A DNA stretch of 64,000 nucleotides, taken from the NCBI RefSeq assembly GCF_001713395.1, contig NZ_CP016450.1:310001-374000 (forward strand), given 5' to 3'. The position numbers and the translations under genes were made by a program. Positions 8,037 to 17,831 of the stretch are shown here, one piece after another. How positions within the stretch are numbered: position 1 is the first letter of the stretch; every line of letters begins with the position of its first letter. Below the pieces are notes generated by a model. That model searched no databases and was not told where the DNA came from. It was given only the letters and a program-made list of their open reading frames with translations. The DNA comes from Sinorhizobium sp. RAC02 (GTDB lineage Bacteria > Pseudomonadota > Alphaproteobacteria > Rhizobiales > Rhizobiaceae).

Positions 8037-9338
8037 ATGAAACGCCTCCTCGAAGCCGAATTGATTTATGGCCGGTTGTTGCCGGTCGATGAGCCGCACC
8101 TGGTCGAGCGCTACAACAAGGCGCTGGACGGGTTCGGCATGCGGCGCACGGCGCTCACCAGCTTTCGCATCGACATGACCGGCTTTTCGCCTGAAATCGC
8201 GGATGAGCTGGGCGACCGGGATTATCTCGATCCGAACCGGGTCAACCGGCGGTTCGTCATCATGACGCCGGAGCAGGTCAACCTACCGGTGGTGCATACG
8301 AGTTTTTCCAACACCGCCGCGCTGATGCACGAGTTTTTCTCCGCCAATGCGCGGGCGATCAATGCGATCACTATCCGCGATGCGCTCTATGGCGAGATCG
8401 AGGACTCGGTGTCGGTCGTCAACGACATCGACGACCTGCTGTCGATCAACGAGGTGCGCTTCAAGGTGCTGTCGGCCGAGGACATGCTTGGCAAGGCGGG
8501 TGAACTGCGCAGTCTGGTCGATCGGCTGAAGACGGTGCCGAATGCCTGGTCGGACGATGTGATGCTCAACCGCATGGTCGAGCTTGCCAAGCAGACCGGC
8601 GACATTCGCCAGAATGCATTGGTGCCGGACCAACTGGTTTTCCGGCACGAGGCCTACTGGGCGAACCATTTCGGCGGCGTCTATGTCTTCCTCGATGACA
8701 AGACGACGACGGTGATCTGCGACCCGACCGTGCCGGGTTTCCGGCGCTCGCGGCCATGGCAGGTGAGCTACATCGCGCTCGACGATCACAAGCGCATCTT
8801 CGAGTTCCTCGCCTCGACCAAGCGGCTCGAGCTGCCGCGCGCCTCCTGGGTGGATCAGTCCGGCCTGTTCCAGCACCGTGCGGAGATGACCATCCTCAAC
8901 CTCGTCAACCAGGGCGACCCGACGACGGACCTCGAGAAGGCGGACCGCATCTGGCTGCAGACATGGATGCATCGCAACGCCGCGCTTGTAGCGCGCGACG
9001 GCACCTATCCTTTCCTGCAGGAGGCGATCCGCACGGTGGCCGCCACGGGCGAGATCAAGATCAACGAGGCAGCGCCGGAGCGGCGCTTCCAGCTCGTGCG
9101 CGCCGCCCCTGACCATCCGGACCAGTGGTTGGTCAACCGGCTGATTTCGCAGATGGTTCCCTATGACTTCGTTTCCCGCTTCGTCTTCGACAAGCAGGGT
9201 TTCTACGCGGCCTACGAGCAATACAGCGAAAAGTTCCGCGCCTATGTTGTTGCGACGTTGACGCGGACCTATCTGCAAGACAAGGCTGGCTTCCGCCGCA
9301 AACTTTACGGCATCAGAGAGGACGACACCAATGCTTGA
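8037..9338 (+). CDS. DUF6638-like conserved protein of the AAA-ATPase block
   Basis: A 433-aa soluble protein without signal peptide or membrane helix. I match it from memory to the DUF6638 family, known mainly from alphaproteobacteria and of unknown function. Visible conserved-looking stretches are LIYGRLLPVDEPHLVERYN near the N-terminus and SFSNTAALMHEFF around 85-97. The stop overlaps the start of the next gene by 8 bp, indicating tight coupling. No clear Shine-Dalgarno sequence precedes its ATG, and the toxin-antitoxin pair lies immediately upstream. This fits a block gene that lost its original upstream context to an insertion. Confidence 0.75.
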   Translation: MKRLLEAELIYGRLLPVDEPHLVERYNKALDGFGMRRTALTSFRIDMTGFSPEIADELGDRDYLDPNRVNRRFVIMTPEQVNLPVVHTSFSNTAALMHEFFSANARAINAITIRDALYGEIEDSVSVVNDIDDLLSINEVRFKVLSAEDMLGKAGELRSLVDRLKTVPNAWSDDVMLNRMVELAKQTGDIRQNALVPDQLVFRHEAYWANHFGGVYVFLDDKTTTVICDPTVPGFRRSRPWQVSYIALDDHKRIFEFLASTKRLELPRASWVDQSGLFQHRAEMTILNLVNQGDPTTDLEKADRIWLQTWMHRNAALVARDGTYPFLQEAIRTVAATGEIKINEAAPERRFQLVRAAPDHPDQWLVNRLISQMVPYDFVSRFVFDKQGFYAAYEQYSEKFRAYVVATLTRTYLQDKAGFRRKLYGIREDDTNA

Positions 9339-10488
9339 CCCGATCGTCGCGTTTTTCCAACGCATCTTCGCGGCCATTGGCCGAGGCATCGGTCTGGTGA
9401 TCGCCTGGATTCTGTGGCCGTTCATCACGGTGGCGAACTGGTATCGCGCGCGCAGCTGGATCATCAAGGGGCCGATCGGTATCGGGCTTCTCGTCCTCTT
9501 CGGGCTTTACGCCTATTTCATCTGGCAGACCCAGATGTGGACCGGTTTCGACCCGGATTATGCGAACCGCTACAATCTCGCCCAGCGCAAGCAGGAAACA
9601 GCCTCCACCGACACTGCGACGACCACAACCACGACAACGCCCGCGACGGGCGAAGTCGTGGAGCCGGAGCCGAAAACCTGCGTTCGCTCGGCGATCGTCG
9701 ATGTCACGGCGGATCTGATCAACTTCAACGTCAACCAGAATGCCTGGATTTCGTCGATGCTGCTCTACAAGCTGGGGCTGTTCGGACTGGATTGGGACAG
9801 CACGCCGTGGTTCGACAACAAGGCCTCGTTCCAGCGCGGCGTCAACCAGGCGATCCGGCGCACGTCCGTGGAACTCGTCGATTCGCTCGGCCGCGTGCGC
9901 GGCACATCCGGCATCAATGCGGATCTCCAGCGCGCCCGCGGCAATATCCAGTTCGATGAGGAGACCTGGTATTTCGGCTCGGATTCGCTGCTGCCGAAGA
10001 CGCCGACGCCGAACTATTATCGCACGGCGATGGTGGACCTGCGCAAGTTCAACACCTCGCTCGAGTCCTGCGACGCGATCTTCGATAGCCGCTCGGACAA
10101 CCTGATCGAGTTCCTCGACCGCATCGCCAACGATATCGGCTCCACCTCGGCGATCATCCGCGAGCGCTCGGAGTTCCACAATGGCGGCTGGTTCGACACG
10201 CGGGCAGACGATCGCTTCTGGTTCGCCTACGGCCAGCTCTACGGCTACTATGGCATTCTGTCGGCGGCTGGCGTGGATTTCGATGCGGTGATTAAGGCGC
10301 GCGGCATCGAGCCGCTCTGGGTTGAGACCATCAAGCAGCTCCGGTCTGCGCTGAACATCCAGCCGGCCATCATCTCGAACGGTCGTGAGGACGGCTGGAT
10401 CATGCCGACACATCTGGCCACGATGGGCTTCTATATCCTGCGCGTGCGCTCGAACCTCGTCGAGATGCGCGACGTGCTGGCGCGGTAA
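9331..10488 (+). CDS. DUF2333-like single-pass membrane protein, last gene of the block
   Basis: A 385-aa protein with two N-terminal hydrophobic stretches (about 15-38 and 46-66), a Thr-rich low-complexity linker (about 88-100), and a long soluble domain. Conserved-looking motifs include WFDNKASFQRGV, RRTSVELVDSLGRVRGTS, DNLIEFLDRIANDIGSTS and GQLYGYYGIL, which I recognise as DUF2333-type. The soluble domain probably faces the periplasm. The start overlaps the upstream gene by 8 bp, and a strong terminator follows. It may be the membrane anchor of a complex formed with the upstream ATPase (inference). Confidence 0.78.
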   Translation: MLDPIVAFFQRIFAAIGRGIGLVIAWILWPFITVANWYRARSWIIKGPIGIGLLVLFGLYAYFIWQTQMWTGFDPDYANRYNLAQRKQETASTDTATTTTTTTPATGEVVEPEPKTCVRSAIVDVTADLINFNVNQNAWISSMLLYKLGLFGLDWDSTPWFDNKASFQRGVNQAIRRTSVELVDSLGRVRGTSGINADLQRARGNIQFDEETWYFGSDSLLPKTPTPNYYRTAMVDLRKFNTSLESCDAIFDSRSDNLIEFLDRIANDIGSTSAIIRERSEFHNGGWFDTRADDRFWFAYGQLYGYYGILSAAGVDFDAVIKARGIEPLWVETIKQLRSALNIQPAIISNGREDGWIMPTHLATMGFYILRVRSNLVEMRDVLAR

Positions 10489-10508
10489 TTCAGAAAAGGC
10501 TTTTAAAC

Positions 10509-10545
10509 CGGCGCGCGTACACAAAACGCGCGCCGTTTTCGTTTT
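10509..10545 (+). terminator. Rho-independent terminator after the AAA-ATPase block
   Basis: Ten-base perfect stem CGGCGCGCGT / ACGCGCGCCG with a 7-nt loop followed by TTTTCGTTTT. It closes the block that ends at 10488. Confidence 0.88.
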
Positions 10546-10714
10546 GGACGCAAATTTGTATCCGCATGTCGTTTTTGATCTAGCAGGCGGCAAATTCCAG
10601 CGTGGCGCGGCGTCCGGCTTCACGCTGAAATGGCGTGCCAACACATAAGGCAAAGCACCGTATCCGGGAGAGGAGACCTGGCGCGGTAGCGATGCCAAAA
10701 GGGAGCGACACTGC

Positions 10715-12394
10715 ATGGCCGATGTGAAATCCGATATCGAAATTGCCCGCGCTGCAAAGAAGAAACCGATCCTGGAGATCGGCGCAAAGCTCGGCATTCC
10801 CGCCGAGCATCTGCTGCCCTACGGCCATGACAAGGCGAAGATCAGCGCCGAGTTCATTGCCGAGCAGAAGGGCAAGAAGAACGGCAAGCTGATCCTCGTC
10901 ACGGCGATCAACCCGACGCCGGCCGGCGAGGGCAAGACGACGACGACTGTTGGTTTGGGTGACGGCCTCAACCGCATCGGCAAGAAGGCGGTGACGTGTA
11001 TCCGCGAAGCCTCGCTAGGGCCGTGCTTCGGCGTGAAGGGCGGGGCGGCCGGCGGCGGTTATGCGCAGGTCGTGCCGATGGAGGACATGAACCTCCACTT
11101 CACCGGCGATTTCCACGCCATCACCTCGGCACACAACCTGCTGTCGGCGCTGATCGACAACCACATCTACTGGGGCAACGAGCAGAATATCGACATCCGG
11201 CGCATCGCCTGGCGGCGCGTGATGGACATGAACGACCGGGCGCTGCGCCACATCGTCGGTTCGCTCGGCGGTGTCGCCAATGGTTATCCGCGCGAGACGG
11301 GCTTCGACATCACCGTGGCCTCCGAGGTCATGGCGGTTCTCTGTCTTTCGATGGACCTCAAGGACCTCGAAAAGCGCCTTGGCAACATCATCATCGGCTA
11401 TCGCCGCGACAAGTCGCCGGTCTTTGCCCGTGATATCAAGGCGGACGGCGCGATGACGGTTCTGCTGAAGGATGCCATGCAGCCGAACCTCGTGCAGACG
11501 CTGGAGAACAACCCGGCCTTCGTGCATGGCGGGCCGTTTGCCAATATTGCGCATGGCTGCAACTCGGTGGTCGCCACCACCACGGCGCTGAAACTCGCCG
11601 ATTACGTGGTGACGGAAGCCGGCTTCGGAGCCGATCTGGGGGCGGAGAAGTTCTTCGACATCAAATGCCGCAAAGCCGGGCTGAAGCCGGATGCGGCGGT
11701 CATCGTCGCCACCGTGCGCGCCATGAAGATGAATGGTGGCATCAAGAAGGACGAACTCGGCAAGGAGAACATCGACGCGGTCAGGAAGGGCTGCGCCAAT
11801 CTTGGCCGGCATGTGCAGAACGTCAAGAAATTCGGCGTGCCCGTCGTTGTCGCCATAAACCATTTCATCTCGGATACCGACGCGGAAATCCAGGCGGTGA
11901 AGGACTATGTCGCGACGCTTGGCGCCGAGGCCATCCTTTGCAGGCATTGGGCTCAGGGTTCGGCCGGCATCGAGGAACTGGCGCACAAGATCGTCGAACT
12001 CGCCGAATCCGGCCTGTCGCAGTTTTCGCCGCTCTATCCGGACGAAATGCCGCTGTTCCAGAAGATCGAGACGATCGCCAAGGACATCTACCATGCCGGC
12101 GAGGTCATCGCCGACAAGTCGGTGCGCGACCAATTGCGCGTTTGGGAAGAGCAGGGCTACGGCAACCTGCCGGTCTGCATGGCCAAGACGCAATATTCCT
12201 TCTCGACCGACCCGAACCTGCGCGGCGCGCCGTCCGGCCATACCGTGCCCGTGCGCGAGGTCAGGCTCTCGGCCGGTGCCGGCTTCGTCGTTGTTATCAC
12301 CGGCGAGATAATGACCATGCCGGGCTTGCCGAAGGTGCCGTCGTCGGAGAAGATTTTCCTGAACGAGCAGGGCTATATCGAGGGACTGTTCTGA
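10715..12394 (+). CDS. fhs: Formate--tetrahydrofolate ligase
   Basis: ATP-dependent ligation of formate to tetrahydrofolate, giving 10-formyl-THF for one-carbon metabolism in the cytoplasm. The length of 559 aa is standard. The nucleotide-binding stretch [14 protein letters not shown] is at about 67-80, and [20 protein letters not shown] follows at about 100. The C-terminus ends with the family pattern [22 protein letters not shown] precedes the ATG. It is a monocistronic gene with a 226-bp upstream region and a strong terminator behind it. Confidence 0.97.
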   Translation: MADVKSDIEIARAAKKKPILEIGAKLGIPAEHLLPYGHDKAKISAEFIAEQKGKKNGKLILVTAINPTPAGEGKTTTTVGLGDGLNRIGKKAVTCIREASLGPCFGVKGGAAGGGYAQVVPMEDMNLHFTGDFHAITSAHNLLSALIDNHIYWGNEQNIDIRRIAWRRVMDMNDRALRHIVGSLGGVANGYPRETGFDITVASEVMAVLCLSMDLKDLEKRLGNIIIGYRRDKSPVFARDIKADGAMTVLLKDAMQPNLVQTLENNPAFVHGGPFANIAHGCNSVVATTTALKLADYVVTEAGFGADLGAEKFFDIKCRKAGLKPDAAVIVATVRAMKMNGGIKKDELGKENIDAVRKGCANLGRHVQNVKKFGVPVVVAINHFISDTDAEIQAVKDYVATLGAEAILCRHWAQGSAGIEELAHKIVELAESGLSQFSPLYPDEMPLFQKIETIAKDIYHAGEVIADKSVRDQLRVWEEQGYGNLPVCMAKTQYSFSTDPNLRGAPSGHTVPVREVRLSAGAGFVVVITGEIMTMPGLPKVPSSEKIFLNEQGYIEGLF

Positions 12395-12403
12395 GAACGT
12401 AAA

Positions 12404-12425
12404 AAGGGGCGCTTCGGCGCCCCTT
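12404..12425. terminator. Bidirectional terminator between fhs and the DUF1993-like gene
   Basis: Perfect stem AAGGGGCGC / GCGCCCCTT around a TTCG tetraloop. An A-run on one side and T's on the other let it serve both converging genes. Confidence 0.88.
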
Positions 12426-12435
12426 ATCGTTTGGC

Positions 12436-12942
12436 TTACGTCCGGCCGAGGAAATCCAGCTTGCCGACGGGAACGCCATTGTGACGGAGGATCGCGTAGG
12501 CGGTCGTCAGGTGGAAGTAGAAGTTGGGCAGTGCGAAGGTCAGGAGATAGTCCTTGCCCGTGAAGTGCACTTCCTGCCCGCGTGTCTTCAGCACGACGGA
12601 GCGCTCTGCAGCGCCCTCATAGGCGGTCTCCGGTACCGAGGTGAGGTAGGTGGTCGTCTTGTCGATGCGGGCACGCAGGTCGGCAAGCGTCGTTTCGTCA
12701 TCCGGGAAGCTCGGGGCCTCCGTGGCGGTGAGGCGGGAGGCGGCGCCCTTGGCGGTGTCGCTCAGACGCTGGATCTGGCCGGCGAGCGAGAGCATGTCGG
12801 GCGACAGGCGTGCGTTCACCAGAATTTCCGGTTTGATCTTCTTTTCCTCTGCAAAGGCCTCGGCTTTGTCGAGCAGTTTTGACAAAACGGCGAAGCCACG
12901 CTGGAAGGTGGGAATCGAGAGTTCGTAGGGGGAGATCGACAT
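12436..12942 (-). CDS. DUF1993-family protein
   Basis: A 168-aa soluble helical protein matching the DUF1993 family (DinB-like four-helix fold) by the opening SPYELSIPTFQRGF and the HFTGKDYLLTFALPNFYFHLTTAYAILRHNG segment near the C-terminus, which carries the family's His residues. Function is unknown. The ATG at 12942 is selected because the family opens with a Met followed by this motif; the ribosome site (AAAGGT) is modest. It converges on fhs. Confidence 0.82.
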   Translation of the reverse strand: MSISPYELSIPTFQRGFAVLSKLLDKAEAFAEEKKIKPEILVNARLSPDMLSLAGQIQRLSDTAKGAASRLTATEAPSFPDDETTLADLRARIDKTTTYLTSVPETAYEGAAERSVVLKTRGQEVHFTGKDYLLTFALPNFYFHLTTAYAILRHNGVPVGKLDFLGRT

Positions 12943-13043
12943 GGTGGGGGACCTTTGGACTGAATGATTGGGCCGCAACGGGCCGCCCTACAGATAGGTG
13001 TCGCCGCACCACCTTTTGAGGCACGGTTTGAAATAAACGGGGT

Positions 13044-13796
13044 CTACCAGCAATAGCGGTAGCCGCCTCGTCGTTCCTTGACGTCGAGATGCAGATGGTT
13101 CTGATGCGCCGCGTCGCTGCCGGGATCAAGCACGGTGGTGAAATAGAGGCAGGCGCTTTCGGTGATGGCGCGCTGGAAGGCGCCTTCGAGGCTTGAATCC
13201 TTGTCCGCCGGGCGAACGGTGATCGTCTTACCGCTCTTCAGCGAGAAGCCGGCGATGTCGATGGCATTCCCAAAGGCGTGCTCGGAAATCCTGCCTTCCT
13301 CGGCGCCGTTGCGGTTCTTGCAGACATAGGCAGAGGCCTGCGCCACACCGGTGATCGCCTCGCCCGGCATGGCGGCCTCAAGCGAGGGTTTCACCGCGCC
13401 TTCCACCCAGTGTGCAAGCTGCAGCGCCGTGTCGCAGCGGATGGTTGCTTGCGGTTCGAGCTTGATATCGCCTGCCAGCCCCTTGAGCAGGACCGGCCTG
13501 TCGATGCCGCAGGCCTTGCCGTCATTGACGGCGGCGGCTTCCTCGAAGGTTGCGCCGATGGCTTTCAGTTCCGTGCGGCAGGCGGCCTGTTCCTTGCCAT
13601 CTTCGTGGGGGCGTTCCTTGGCCTTGGCTTCTTCTTCCTTTGCCTTGCGCTCAGCCTCGGCTTTCGCACTTTCAGCAGCGGATTGCGTGGTGTCCTCGGG
13701 CGATTTGCCGGCGTCCTCCTCGACCTGCTGTTCCGGCCGGGCGGCGGGAAGAGGGCCTTCTTTCGGAAGGTCGGCGGCACCCGCCAGAACGAGCAT
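13044..13796 (-). CDS. Extensin-like (ExtL) secreted protein
   Basis: A 250-aa protein as read from the ATG at 13796. An acidic Glu/Lys/Ala coiled linker (about 18-70) precedes the extensin-like C-terminal domain with ISEHAFGNAIDIAGF and AAHQNHLHLDV, resembling zinc D,D-peptidase (VanY/MepA-like) His/Asp sites. The domain is common in rhizobia and is thought to act in the envelope. The N-terminus looks truncated: reading 12 codons further upstream gives IATIRRIAPFAA joined to MLVLAGAA, a typical signal peptide. That longer reading begins with an ATC codon (13832) that has a GGGAG site 8 nt before it. See the findings list. Confidence 0.85.
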   Translation of the reverse strand: MLVLAGAADLPKEGPLPAARPEQQVEEDAGKSPEDTTQSAAESAKAEAERKAKEEEAKAKERPHEDGKEQAACRTELKAIGATFEEAAAVNDGKACGIDRPVLLKGLAGDIKLEPQATIRCDTALQLAHWVEGAVKPSLEAAMPGEAITGVAQASAYVCKNRNGAEEGRISEHAFGNAIDIAGFSLKSGKTITVRPADKDSSLEGAFQRAITESACLYFTTVLDPGSDAAHQNHLHLDVKERRGGYRYCW

Positions 13797-13901
13797 GGCG
13801 GCAAAAGGGGCTATGCGGCGGATCGTGGCGATGGGTTCGTCTCCCGACTGACAAAATCAGCGAGGAAACGCGGGGGAACGAATTTGGTTGCCGACGCGGT
13901 C

Positions 13902-14243
13902 TTAGATGCCGGCACCGCCGGTGATTTCCATGTCCGGCGGGCGTGGGGCGGTTGGGGGCACGGTAAGCGTGCGCACGCGCGCGATGAGATGGACGTTGTC
14001 ACCGGTATCATTGTTTTCGATGATGTCGAGAAAGAAGCCGACCATCGTGCGTGTCTCTTCGGCATTTCTTGGCACGTGCCGGTATATGGCGTTGAAAACA
14101 CTCGCGATCCGGCCGTCCAGCGCTTTGAATTCCGGGGTTTCGTGCTGTTCGAGCTTCTCCGCGATCCGAAGTTGTATTTCGCGGAACTCTTCCACCATGA
14201 CGTCGACCATGGGTATTTTTGCCTTGATATCACTGGTTTCCAA
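13902..14243 (-). CDS. Small hypothetical protein
   Basis: A 113-aa protein that I do not recognise. It is acidic and helical at the N-terminus (DIKAKIPMVDVMVEEFREIQ), with no membrane segment or signal peptide, and ends in a Pro-rich tail (PPTAPRPPD). Its 5' end lies about 195 bp from the divergent trp leader. It is separated from the extensin-like gene by about 105 bp. Its codon bias looks coding and no alternative frame is better. Confidence 0.6.
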   Translation of the reverse strand: METSDIKAKIPMVDVMVEEFREIQLRIAEKLEQHETPEFKALDGRIASVFNAIYRHVPRNAEETRTMVGFFLDIIENNDTGDNVHLIARVRTLTVPPTAPRPPDMEITGGAGI

Positions 14244-14400
14244 GGCGTGCCATTAGCACATGCTCAATAATGGGGCAAATGTCCAGACATGGCGAAAATT
14301 CGCGATCTTGACAGATTGTTTCGCCGCCCTACCGCTTAACGGGGCAAGAAAGCTGAAGGCCGGTACCATTGCGCAACATTCGGAAAGCCGTGCCGTCGGT

Positions 14401-14429
14401 CTTGCGTAGGCGCGCACTTCACGCTAACA
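14401..14429 (+). promoter_or_regulatory. Putative trp leader promoter
   Basis: CTTGCG (14401-14406), 17-bp spacer, CTAACA (14424-14429). The start point would fall about 10 nt further on, at the A of the trpL ATG (14439). In S. meliloti the trpLE(G) transcript is known to begin at that A (from memory), which supports this assignment. Confidence 0.55.
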
Positions 14430-14438
14430 CTCCGTTCC

Positions 14439-14483
14439 ATGAAAAAGATGATCAACATTGCTGGCTGGTGGTGGGTTCGCTGA
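14439..14483 (+). CDS. trpL: trp leader peptide TrpL
   Basis: Fourteen codons reading MKKMINIAGWWWVR, with three consecutive Trp codons at positions 10-12, 114 bp ahead of trpE(G). Ribosome stalling at the Trp codons when charged tRNA-Trp is scarce would prevent formation of the terminator at 14519-14550. The layout matches the S. meliloti trpL attenuator, although the N-terminal residues differ. No Shine-Dalgarno is visible, as expected for a leaderless message. Confidence 0.88.
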   Translation: MKKMINIAGWWWVR

Positions 14484-14518
14484 GGCGGCCTTGACCAGTC
14501 ATGCGTGATTGAGACGAC

Positions 14519-14550
14519 AAGCCGCCCGGAACCTTCGAGGCGGCTTTTTT
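14519..14550 (+). terminator. trp attenuator terminator
   Basis: Stem AAGCCGCC (14519-14526) and GGCGGCTT (14539-14546) followed by a T-run. An upstream segment GAGGCGGCC beginning at the trpL stop (from 14482) can pair with the left arm instead, giving the antiterminator. The terminated leader RNA corresponds to the rnTrpL small RNA described in S. meliloti. Confidence 0.85.
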
Positions 14551-14596
14551 GTGTTTGGCCGCCTTGTGGAGACCGGGCCTGAAACGGAGTTGGGGA

Positions 14597-16786
14597 ATGG
14601 CCACGAGAATTCTGGAAGACGGCGGCGAAGCTTATGAGACGAGGGGCGGGGTAACCGTCACGCGCCGCCGCCGCGCAGCTGACTATGCAAACGCGATTTC
14701 CGCCTATGTCGACAAGCTCGATGAACGCCGCGGCGCGGTCTTCTCGTCGAACTACGAGTATCCGGGCCGCTACACCCGCTGGGATACCGCCGTCGTCGAT
14801 CCGCCGCTCGGCATCTCCTCCTTCGGCCGCTCCGCCTGGATCGAAGCCTACAACGCGCGTGGCGAGGTGCTGCTGTCTCTCATCGCCGACCGTCTGGCCG
14901 CCGTTCCGGAACTGGCGCTGGGCGCCCATACGGCCCATCGCCTCGACCTCGACGTGAAGCTGCCCGACCGGGTGTTCACCGAGGAAGAGCGCTCGAAGAT
15001 GCCGACGGTCTTCACGGTGCTGCGCGCGATTACCGATCTCTTCCATTCGGACCAGGACGCCAGCCTCGGCCTCTATGGCGCCTTCGGCTACGACCTTGCC
15101 TTCCAGTTCGACGCGATCGACCTGAAGCTGACGCGGCCGGCCGACCAGCGCGACATGGTGCTGTTCCTGCCGGATGAAATCCTCGTCGTCGACCACTATG
15201 CGGCCAAGGCCTGGATCGACCGCTACGATTTCTCCAAGGACGGGCTTTCGACCGAAGGCAAGGGCGAGGCTATTGCCTCCGAACCCTTCGAGACCGTCGA
15301 TGTCATCCCGCCGCACGGCGATCACCGTCTGGGCGAATATGCCGAACTCGTCGTCAAGGCGAAGGAAAGCTTTCGTCGCGGCGACCTGTTCGAGGTCGTG
15401 CCCGGCCAGAAATTCTTCGAGCGCTGCGAAAGCAAGCCCTCGGAAATCTCGCGCCGCCTGAAAGCGATCAACCCGTCGCCCTATTCGTTCTTCATCAATC
15501 TCGGCAACCAGGAATATCTCGTCGGCGCCTCGCCGGAAATGTTCGTGCGCGTGTCGGGCCGCCGTATCGAGACCTGCCCGATTTCCGGCACGATCAAGCG
15601 CGGCGAGGATCCGATTGCCGACTCGGAACAGATCCTGAAGCTGCTCAATTCGAAGAAGGACGAATCCGAACTCACCATGTGCTCGGACGTCGACCGCAAC
15701 GACAAGAGCCGCGTCTGCGAGCCGGGTTCGGTCAAGGTCATCGGCCGCCGGCAGATCGAGATGTATTCGCGCCTCATCCACACGGTCGATCACATCGAAG
15801 GCCGCCTGCGCGACGACATGGACGCCTTCGATGGCTTCCTGTCGCACGCCTGGGCCGTCACCGTCACGGGCGCGCCGAAGCTTTGGGCGATGCGCTTCAT
15901 CGAGGCGCATGAGAAGAGCCCGCGCGCATGGTATGGTGGGGCGATCGGCATGGTCGGCTTCAATGGCGACATGAACACGGGGCTTACGCTGCGCACCATT
16001 CGCATCAAGGACGGTATCGCAGAAGTCCGCGCCGGCGCCACGCTGCTCTACGATTCGAACCCCGAAGAAGAAGAAGCCGAAACCGAACTGAAGGCATCCG
16101 CCATGATTGCAGCCATTCGTGATGCGAAGTCCGGCAACGCCGCCAAGGTGCAGCGCGATGTCGCGGCAGTGGGGGCAGGGGTGAACATCCTGCTCGTCGA
16201 CCACGAGGACAGTTTCGTCCACACGCTCGCCAACTACTTCCGCCAGACGGGCGCGAACGTCACGACCGTGCGTACGCCGGTGCCGGAAGAGGTGTTCGAC
16301 CGCATCAAGCCGGATCTCGTCGTGCTGTCGCCCGGCCCTGGCACGCCGAAGGATTTCGACTGCAAGGCGACGATCAAGAAGGCGCGCGCCCGCAACCTGC
16401 CGATCTTCGGCGTCTGCCTGGGACTCCAGGCGCTGGCCGAAGCCTATGGCGGCGACCTGCGCCAACTCGCCGTGCCCATGCACGGCAAGCCCTCGCGCAT
16501 TCGCGTGCTGGAACCCGGCATCGTCTTCTCTGGCCTTGGCCGCGAGGTGACGGTCGGTCGCTACCATTCGATCTTTGCCGATCCCTCGACCCTGCCGCGT
16601 GATTTCATCATCACGGCGGAAAGCGAGGACGGTACGATCATGGGCATCGAGCATGCCAGCGAGCCGGTGGCTGCGGTGCAGTTCCATCCGGAATCGATCA
16701 TGACGCTCGGCCAGGATGCCGGCATGCGCATGATCGAGAACGTGGTGGCGCACCTTGCCAAGAAAGCCAAGGTAAAAGCCGCCTGA
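14597..16786 (+). CDS. trpE(G): Anthranilate synthase, fused component I and II
   Basis: Converts chorismate and glutamine to anthranilate, the first step of tryptophan synthesis. The 729-aa chain joins a TrpE chorismate-binding domain (about 1-510) to a TrpG glutamine amidotransferase domain (about 530-720). TrpE hallmarks are [15 protein letters not shown] and [11 protein letters not shown]; the amidotransferase shows LSPGPGTP, the nucleophile Cys in GVCLGLQA, and the His-Glu pair in QFHPES. This fusion is characteristic of rhizobia. Expression is under the Trp-codon attenuator directly upstream. The ATG at 14597 follows GGAGTTGGGG. Confidence 0.97.
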   Translation: MATRILEDGGEAYETRGGVTVTRRRRAADYANAISAYVDKLDERRGAVFSSNYEYPGRYTRWDTAVVDPPLGISSFGRSAWIEAYNARGEVLLSLIADRLAAVPELALGAHTAHRLDLDVKLPDRVFTEEERSKMPTVFTVLRAITDLFHSDQDASLGLYGAFGYDLAFQFDAIDLKLTRPADQRDMVLFLPDEILVVDHYAAKAWIDRYDFSKDGLSTEGKGEAIASEPFETVDVIPPHGDHRLGEYAELVVKAKESFRRGDLFEVVPGQKFFERCESKPSEISRRLKAINPSPYSFFINLGNQEYLVGASPEMFVRVSGRRIETCPISGTIKRGEDPIADSEQILKLLNSKKDESELTMCSDVDRNDKSRVCEPGSVKVIGRRQIEMYSRLIHTVDHIEGRLRDDMDAFDGFLSHAWAVTVTGAPKLWAMRFIEAHEKSPRAWYGGAIGMVGFNGDMNTGLTLRTIRIKDGIAEVRAGATLLYDSNPEEEEAETELKASAMIAAIRDAKSGNAAKVQRDVAAVGAGVNILLVDHEDSFVHTLANYFRQTGANVTTVRTPVPEEVFDRIKPDLVVLSPGPGTPKDFDCKATIKKARARNLPIFGVCLGLQALAEAYGGDLRQLAVPMHGKPSRIRVLEPGIVFSGLGREVTVGRYHSIFADPSTLPRDFIITAESEDGTIMGIEHASEPVAAVQFHPESIMTLGQDAGMRMIENVVAHLAKKAKVKAA

Positions 16787-16830
16787 GGCTTTGACAAAAC
16801 GGCCGAACTGGCCGATAGGAACCGCAGAGA

Positions 16831-16866
16831 AAAACCGCGTGCACGTCCCCCGTGCGCGCGGTTTTG
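16831..16866 (+). terminator. Terminator after trpE(G)
   Basis: Near-perfect long stem with outer arms AAACCGCG / CGCGGTTT and inner arms GCACG / CGTGC around a C-rich loop, followed by TTGCG. Confidence 0.8.
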
Positions 16867-16917
16867 CGTTGATGGGCCAGGTTTTTGCAACTCGGTTGCA
16901 TGCGCATGGAGAGCGGT

Positions 16918-17829
16918 ATGGAAAATTCAGACAGCAAGACGGTCAAGCGCCTCGCCTTGTGGGGCATCCCGCTGTCGCTGGGCGTGATGGGCCTCAAGCT
17001 CGTCGCCTGGTGGGTGACGGGGTCGGTAGCACTGCTTTCGGACGGCATGGAATCGAGCGTCAACGTGGTTGCCGCCATCGTCGCCTTTGCGGCGATCAGC
17101 TATGCGGCAAAACCCGCCGACAAGACGCATCCCTTCGGCCACCACAAGGCGGAGTATCTGTCGGCGGTTATCGAGGGCGTGCTGATCGTCGTGGCGGCGC
17201 TGCTGATCGTCAAGGAGGCGGTGCCCGCAGTGCTGGCGCCGACTCCGATTGAAGCGCCTGTGCTCGGCCTGGCGATCAACTTCCTGGCGGGTGTGATCAA
17301 TGCGATCTGGGCCTTCGTGCTCATCCGTGCTGGACGGCGTTACCGCTCGCCCGCGCTTTCGGCGGACGGCCAGCATATTCTCTCCGACGTCGTCACCTCC
17401 ATCGGCGTGCTTGTTGGCCTCGTGCTGGCGATTGTGACCGGTTATGCGGTGCTCGATCCGCTGCTCGCCGTGCTCGTTGCACTCAACATTCTCTATCAGG
17501 GCTGGAAGGTCATCGCGCATTCGGTCGACGGGCTGATGGACCACGCTGTGGAGCCAGGGGAGGCGGACGCCATTCAGGCGGCGATCGCCGCCCATGGCAC
17601 AGGCTCGCTCGGCGTTCATGACCTCAAGACGCGGCGGGCCGGGTCGGCGACCTTCGTCGACTTCCATCTCGTCGTGCCGGCATCCATGCCGGTCGGGCAG
17701 GCGCATGACATCTGCGACCGGCTGGAGGATGCGATCCGCACCGTGCAGCCCGGCGCGCAGATCGCCATCCATGTTGAGCCCGAGACGGAAAAGGCGCATG
17801 GCATCCGGGTCAAGATCGAGGAGGCGTGA
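16918..17829 (+). CDS. Cation diffusion facilitator (CDF) metal exporter
   Basis: A 303-aa inner-membrane protein that should exchange divalent metal ions (Zn, Fe or Mn class) for protons. About six hydrophobic segments lie between residues 15 and 200. TM2 carries [13 protein letters not shown] with a family metal-site Asp, [10 protein letters not shown] is the loop after TM2-3, and [15 protein letters not shown] gives the TM5 His/Asp pair. A cytosolic C-terminal domain follows from about 205 ([17 protein letters not shown]). The metal cannot be fixed from sequence. The start at 16918 follows GGAG. The gene end supplies the ribosome site of queF, so they are probably co-transcribed. Confidence 0.9.
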   Translation: MENSDSKTVKRLALWGIPLSLGVMGLKLVAWWVTGSVALLSDGMESSVNVVAAIVAFAAISYAAKPADKTHPFGHHKAEYLSAVIEGVLIVVAALLIVKEAVPAVLAPTPIEAPVLGLAINFLAGVINAIWAFVLIRAGRRYRSPALSADGQHILSDVVTSIGVLVGLVLAIVTGYAVLDPLLAVLVALNILYQGWKVIAHSVDGLMDHAVEPGEADAIQAAIAAHGTGSLGVHDLKTRRAGSATFVDFHLVVPASMPVGQAHDICDRLEDAIRTVQPGAQIAIHVEPETEKAHGIRVKIEEA

Positions 17830-17831
17830 CG

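Noticed and set aside
10600..10714. Possible glycine riboswitch ahead of fhs (GGGAGAGGAGACC)
   Set aside because: Only the opening resembles the aptamer; the conserved downstream core is missing before the start codon, and no matching stems were found.
14336..16753. Very long minus-strand ORF (805 codons) opposite trpE(G)
   Set aside because: High-GC antisense shadow; trpE(G) is unmistakable on the plus strand, and the antisense translation is Arg/His-rich without domains. Similar antisense shadows lie opposite leuA, the MoxR operon and petB.
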